Source: Mytilus californianus (taxonomy: Eukaryota; Mollusca; Bivalvia; Mytilida; Mytilidae). Taken from it: a stretch of DNA of 64,000 nt. Below the pieces are notes generated by a model. It was given only the letters and a program-made list of their open reading frames with translations, ran no database searches and was not told the origin of the DNA. Within the stretch, counting starts at the first letter, position 1. Every line of letters starts with the position of its first letter. Location of the stretch: NCBI RefSeq assembly GCF_021869535.1, contig NW_026262712.1:113209640-113273639 (forward strand), in the 5' to 3' direction. A program made the position numbers and the translations under genes. Positions 59,725-64,000 of this stretch are shown here, in pieces.

Positions 59725-59845
59725 TTATGGGTTTTGTTCATTGTTTAATGCCTAACGGTGACATAAAGTTGCTTACATCCGCGATGTTTCGATTCTGGTG
59801 GATTATTGTCTCATAGGCAATTCTGTCTCCCTATTTTTATATTAA
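59725..59845 (+). repeat. dispersed repeat family A copy
   Basis: 'agttatgggttttgttcatt', 'gcctaacggtgacataaag', 'tctggtggattattgtctca' and 'taggcaattctgtctccc' in family order. Confidence 0.55.
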
Positions 59846-60454
59846 AATCAAAAAGATGTGATGCAACTGATTTATTTGATGAATATTAAATTTCAAAAAT
59901 TTGTACAAATGTAAAACTTGGAAACCAATAAGAAAAATATATATGGTCAATGGTAAATAAAAAAACCTCATTAAAGTGCATATAAAATAAATATATGTAT
60001 ACATTCAACAACATTAACAGTACCAATTTCACTGCACCAGACATAACCTCGTATATCATTATATCTACATACATTTCACTTGGCAACAGTACTGTCCACT
60101 ACCATCCCTGGATTATAAGCATCACATGACACCAAGCTGTATGTGTCAAGCAAGTTTGTTCTACATACAACTAGAAACGGCTTTGTGAAGTGTGCATATA
60201 TATTGTAATGGATGAACTAATGACTGTTTTACGTCCTTTGGTAACTGTCATTTCAGGAAAAATGGTGTGCCCCTGACATGAAAACTGCGCCAGAAGAGTT
60301 ATGAGGAAGAACGACTTAAATCGACAATACGACTTTTGGAGTTCATACGATTCCCCTCATTTTTGTCTTTTTGCTTGGATTTATATGTTCAAATTAATTT
60401 ATGAAATTTAAACACTGGTAAACCATTGTTGTCTAATACAGCAACATTTAAAAA

Positions 60455-60562
60455 GTAAAATAACAAAAATACCGAACTCCAAGAAAAACTCAAATCGGAA
60501 AGTCCCTCATCAAGTGGCAAAATCAAAAGCTCAAACACATCAAACGAATGGAAAAAAGGTTT
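60455..60562 (-). mobile_element. fragment of the same retroelement 3' end
   Basis: Minus-strand copy of the terminal module, ending 'cattcgtttgatgtgttt' when read on the minus strand. It lies about 40 bp from the Tc1-like element starting at 60601. Confidence 0.5.
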
Positions 60563-60600
60563 TCAAGAGGCAAGTCAAATTAGTCGGTTCACCTTATATA

Positions 60601-61990
60601 CAGTCCGCCAAAAGTTAAGCACCACCTATCTTTGTTGCATCGAAATTTTTTTCATTTAAAAAAAACAGTTAATCCTCGAAAAAGAGAAAATATTCATGTA
60701 GCAATTTTGCTATCATATGCCATAAACAAACCATAAACTTAAGTTTGGTCACTGATGCAGGTTCTATGCATTTGAATTTTGCGTTCATAGAAATAGTGAA
60801 AATTACACAAATCAGAAACGGAATTTAAGTTTTACTTTGATTTTATTTTTTTACAACAATTAAGCACCCAAAATCATTAAAAGTCTTTACAAATATTCTT
60901 TGGTATGTTCGGCAAATTTAATGTCAATATTTAAGTCAATAGGATGTGTAACCACCTCTCTTTCGGTACAGTTCCATAACACGGCGTCTCATAATCTGTA
61001 CAAACCTTCTGAACTTTAGTTGAGCAAATTTATTCCATTCATCAACAATTGCCTCTCTTAAATCGCCAAGATTTTGCAAAGGTGGATCTCTGCGATTGAG
61101 ATTTCTGCCAATGGCATCCCAGACATGTTCGATAGGGTTCAGGTCTGGGGACATGGAAGGCCAAAAGATAGTGTCAATAGCTTCTTGCTCTTTGTACTCG
61201 GTTACAATCGTTGCCCTGTGTGGTCTAGCGTTGTCGTCCATGTATGAGGGTCTTGACGCAAGGTGGGGATTCTCAAAATGAGGGACTACAATGTTTCTAA
61301 GCACCAAATCCCTGTATGTCTGTCTGTTTATGTTACCCTGCAAAATATGCATACCCAGCTTACAACAGTATGAGAAGAAACCCCATAATGTAACACCACC
61401 ATCAACGATTGCTGTCATTGGGCAATTGTTGTTTTGGTGATAGGCAGTTTTATTTCCCCGCCAAACTCGTATTCTGCCGTCTATTGGTCGTAACAGAAAC
61501 CAACTCTCATATGACCAATGAATATTTTGCCAGGTTCTCATGTTCCATCGTCGATGGTCATTAGCCTTTTGAAACCTGATTTTACGGTAAAAATCTGACA
61601 ATGACGGTGCGATTAACAGTGAAATGGTTACCAATGCTCCTAGTGCTTCTTCCGGCATTTGACATGTCAATTGCTTGTCAACGTTCAGTCACAGATAACT
61701 TACCGCTTGCCATATTTCACAGTGACTAGGTGAAGGTCAAATCTCACCTGTACGCGGGACAGTAGGAAGATGATTTAAAGGCATCGAAAAAGTGTATTTG
61801 TAAAAGTGCAGATGACCTTTAATAAAAGGTTGCTTGGCGGGTATATCGGAGTTTAATTTGTTTGGTCGTAATGAATTTTCTTAGTGTATTCTATAGGCAA
61901 TTCATAACACCAAACATACATATTTTTTTCGCAATAGTTAAAAAAATATTGACAGTTATATTTAGGTGGTGCTTAACTTTTGGCGGACTG
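60601..61990 (-). mobile_element. Tc1/mariner DNA transposon, 1390 bp, complete ends, dead transposase
   Basis: Terminal inverted repeats of about 28 bp start CAGTCCGCCAAAAGTTAAGC on each side and continue ACCACCTA; both ends match exactly. TA dinucleotides flank it (60599-60600, 61991-61992), the duplication expected for this superfamily. The length is normal for Tc1. Intact ends mean it could in principle be moved by a transposase supplied elsewhere (inference). Confidence 0.93.
60936..61713 (-). pseudogene. Tc1-type transposase, inactivated
   Basis: DDE/D integrase-like transposase. An N-terminal start at 61713 gives MASGKLSVTER, an in-frame TGA where a Trp codon is expected, then AIDMSNAGRSTRSIGNHF (helix-turn-helix part). 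The frame then changes and roughly 50-80 residues between the DNA-binding and catalytic domains are missing. The remaining 244-codon frame has WQNIHWSYESWFLLR, DGRIRVWRGNKTAYHQN, MDDNARPHRA (second Asp) and SPDLNPIEHVWD (Glu at 34-residue spacing). The first catalytic Asp of the S-D-E-S motif is Tyr here. Four independent defects: stop, frameshift, deletion, active-site change. Confidence 0.9.
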
Positions 61991-62129
61991 TATATAATAA
62001 TTACCATTGTATTGATTGTAAAACAATAAAAAAGTATATTTCATTAACAACACCGATTTTCTCTTTCACGATGTAAACCTTGAAATGTGTGAAGCCAACA
62101 AATGAAATGTCCGTGTGATTCGAACAATT

Positions 62130-62350
62130 TCTATTTCAAAATATTATAGCAAAAATACAGAACTCCAATTGAAGGTTAATTCAAAGAGGACGTTCATAAA
62201 AACAACACAGTTAAAACAGGTATTATAGCTAGCTTACCATCTCATTATTGTGACAATTGTATATAGTTCCGTTACATTGACAAAATTGTGCGAACAGCCC
62301 AAACAGACATATTTGGTTAACGTGACAATAGTTGGGATCCAATAGCGAGT
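62130..62350 (-). mobile_element. fragment of the same retroelement 3' region (middle module)
   Basis: Shares with 13150-13340 the 'tatagttccgttaca', 'aaacagacatatttgg' and 'gttgggatccaatag' stretches in the same order. Starts with the degenerate 'acagaactccaattg'. Confidence 0.45.
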
Positions 62351-62604
62351 TCAAAAATAATTAACTTGATTAGTCCGCTTTCTTTTCAAATATCTCATTC
62401 ATAACTGAATGCAGATGTAAGAATAATATTTATTCCAAAATAAATGACCATCTGCCTTTTTAAATTTTTTTTGAAAAAAGGTATCATAATTAACCTTTTC
62501 TCGACCAAGTACAATACATTAGCATCTGAGTCGACCAATCGTACAGGAGAAACATTGCTTTAACGAGAGGTCGTAGTCGACCCTTTCATTAAAATTGTAG
62601 AATA

Positions 62605-62780
62605 TAACTATACACTGAATAAACTTGTGTACGCCAGACACGCGTTTCTTTGGTCTATAAAAGTCCCATCAGTGACGCTCGAATCAGAAAAGTAAAAAAG
62701 GCCAAATAAAGTCCGCAGTTGAAGAGCATCTAGGAATCAAAAAGTTTTTTTTTTCAAAACAGCTGAAGTTACTATTCTGT
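62605..62780 (-). repeat. dispersed repeat family F copy (longer)
   Basis: 'gtacgccagacacgcgtttc' and 'tcagtgacgctcgaatcaga', followed by 'ttgaagagcatctaggaat', parallel to the 19.4-kb copy including its flank. Confidence 0.5.
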
Positions 62781-63369
62781 GGTAGAAAATCCTTAATATT
62801 CGAAGAACTGTCGAATGTTTGAAAAATTGTTACACAAATATCGTGATTGCAATTGGTGCTTTGCTTCTATTTGCAGTAAGAAAACTTGCAAAAACAGTTG
62901 CAAGGGTTGAGTTTATAATTCACTAAGCTGATAATTTGTAAATACACTTTGGTGAGATTTAGTTTACCAGTTTAAAGGATGAAAATGATATCATCTTCTT
63001 TGATATTTATAATTCAAAAGCATAGATTATTGAGAAAGGATACGTGGCATAATAATGAGCTGGATCTCGACTTTAAGATCTGTAACCAGTGATTTATTAA
63101 TATGAAAACAATACTTCGAGAGTCTTCGTCAGCATGAACCTTAAACATATTATTCATCATAAGGTTTACTCAAAATGTCCTCAATTTTCGGGTTTTCCAA
63201 AATACGAAACTCTTGTGTTTATTAAATCAAGCATATTAGGATTTCAAAATATAACAATAAAAAACCCTTAGAGATGCCTGGGATAAATAAATTCAGTCAT
63301 ATGTAGACTTGTTTCAACCTGCAATAAAACCCATTCTAAAGAGGGGAATCAGTTCGACTTAGGGTGATT

Positions 63370-63655
63370 TGTAAAATCAAGTGCGATAATACGGACGCTA
63401 AATGCCAAGTGTGGTGCAGGGAAGGTGATTTCCTTAAGGTACTGAACACTAAAAAAACTTTTTGAAGGGTCAGTAGGTGAATTATTATAGGATAAATGCC
63501 CTTATCTGCCATACCCTCATTTCCAGCTAAAGGGCAGGCATCATTTTCCCGTTATTCACGGTGGACACACCTCTCATTTTTACTTATTGAACGTATTGTT
63601 TTTCTGTTAAGAAATAGTTGACACTGGACGTTATGCAAACAACAGTGAATTAAGC
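63370..63655 (+). mobile_element. dispersed element family E copy, degenerate
   Basis: 'ttttgaagggtcagtaggtg', 'ctgccataccctcatttcca', 'ttcacggtggacacacctct' and 'acactggacgttatgcaaac' in family order with many changes. Confidence 0.5.
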
Positions 63656-63659
63656 AACT

Positions 63660-64000
63660 ATAAAATATAGATAAATAGTATTGTCTTGTTTCTAATAATT
63701 GAAAAATTTTAAATTACAGAAAAAAAGAAAAAAATGTAAATCCTTTAATCTTTAAAAAATATAGAAAATTCTACTAAGAAATGAATAGGGTGATGCAGCG
63801 GACACTTCAGTTCAGAAAAGTCAGTTGTGATTTCATTATAAAGTCATAAACACTTATTAAATTGACAGCTTTTACCAATAAAAGTTATGTTTGGTAAATG
63901 AATTATAAATTAATGTATAACCTGAAAGGATACTTTACTCCAATTACCATTTTTGTGATTTCTTGTACAAAAATATCTTGTTTGGAATGGCCTCTGCTCA
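63660..64000. other. no gene recognised at right edge
   Basis: AT-rich non-coding sequence after the degenerate family E copy. Confidence 0.4.

Noticed and set aside
61096..61281. Plus-strand 61-codon frame
   Set aside because: Antisense shadow of the transposase catalytic domain.

Overview
The window is AT-rich, intron-bearing eukaryotic DNA with one recognisable host gene in a very repeat-rich background. The dispersed repeats look like those I know from marine mussel genomes (Mytilus or a close relative). The host gene is an animal ETS factor of the ESE (ELF3/EHF/ELF5) type. The assignment to a bivalve is an inference from repeat character and the mobile elements, not from a database search.

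Gene region (about 4.6-8.5 kb, minus strand). Seven consecutive splice-joined exons give an ESE-type ETS transcription factor with a Pointed (PNT/SAM) domain in exon 3 and a C-terminal ETS DNA-binding domain split between exon 6 and a terminal exon. The key observation is that two alternative terminal exons follow the same splice donor. Exon 7b (4656-4746) encodes the canonical end of the ETS domain ([12 protein letters not shown]...LVYKFG...GWKE, stop). Exon 7a (5417-5525) lies between exon 6 and exon 7b. It has the same entry phase and ends in the same kind of motif ([15 protein letters not shown], stop), but replaces the end of the recognition helix and the wing with [11 protein letters not shown].... 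Each exon has its own stop codon and a downstream AATAAA. The predicted isoforms (450 and 456 residues) differ only in the DNA-contacting part of the ETS domain. This is the best candidate for an undescribed system here.

The rest (1-4.1 kb and about 8.6-64 kb) has no convincing host gene. It holds: (i) decayed autonomous elements: a 5'-truncated, frameshifted APE-type LINE (53.2-56.6 kb, minus), a 1390-bp Tc1/mariner element with intact inverted ends but a dead transposase (60.6-62.0 kb), and two remnants of the C-terminus of another retroelement reverse-transcriptase ORF (0.4 kb and 16.6-16.8 kb); (ii) non-autonomous elements: a tRNA-derived SINE (34.4 kb), a MITE with 8-bp target duplication (32.95-33.63 kb), a short foldback element at 25.0 kb, palindromic hairpin elements at 39.9, 40.2, 45.7 and 46.2 kb, and a 'pearl-like' element built of 160-bp tandem units (22.6-23.6 kb); (iii) several dispersed families present 3-9 times each in both orientations; (iv) tandem arrays, notably a cluster at 42.3-46.9 kb (44-bp, 43-bp and 30/60-bp units) and a duplicated block of 24-bp units at 35.1-36.2 kb. 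Long reading frames inside the 24-bp and 30-bp arrays are artefacts of periods divisible by three.

Limits: exon joins were read by hand from splice consensus, reading phase and domain continuity. Repeat families were grouped by visible similarity between copies in this window and by recall of mussel DNA. Boundaries of dispersed repeats are approximate (tens of bases).
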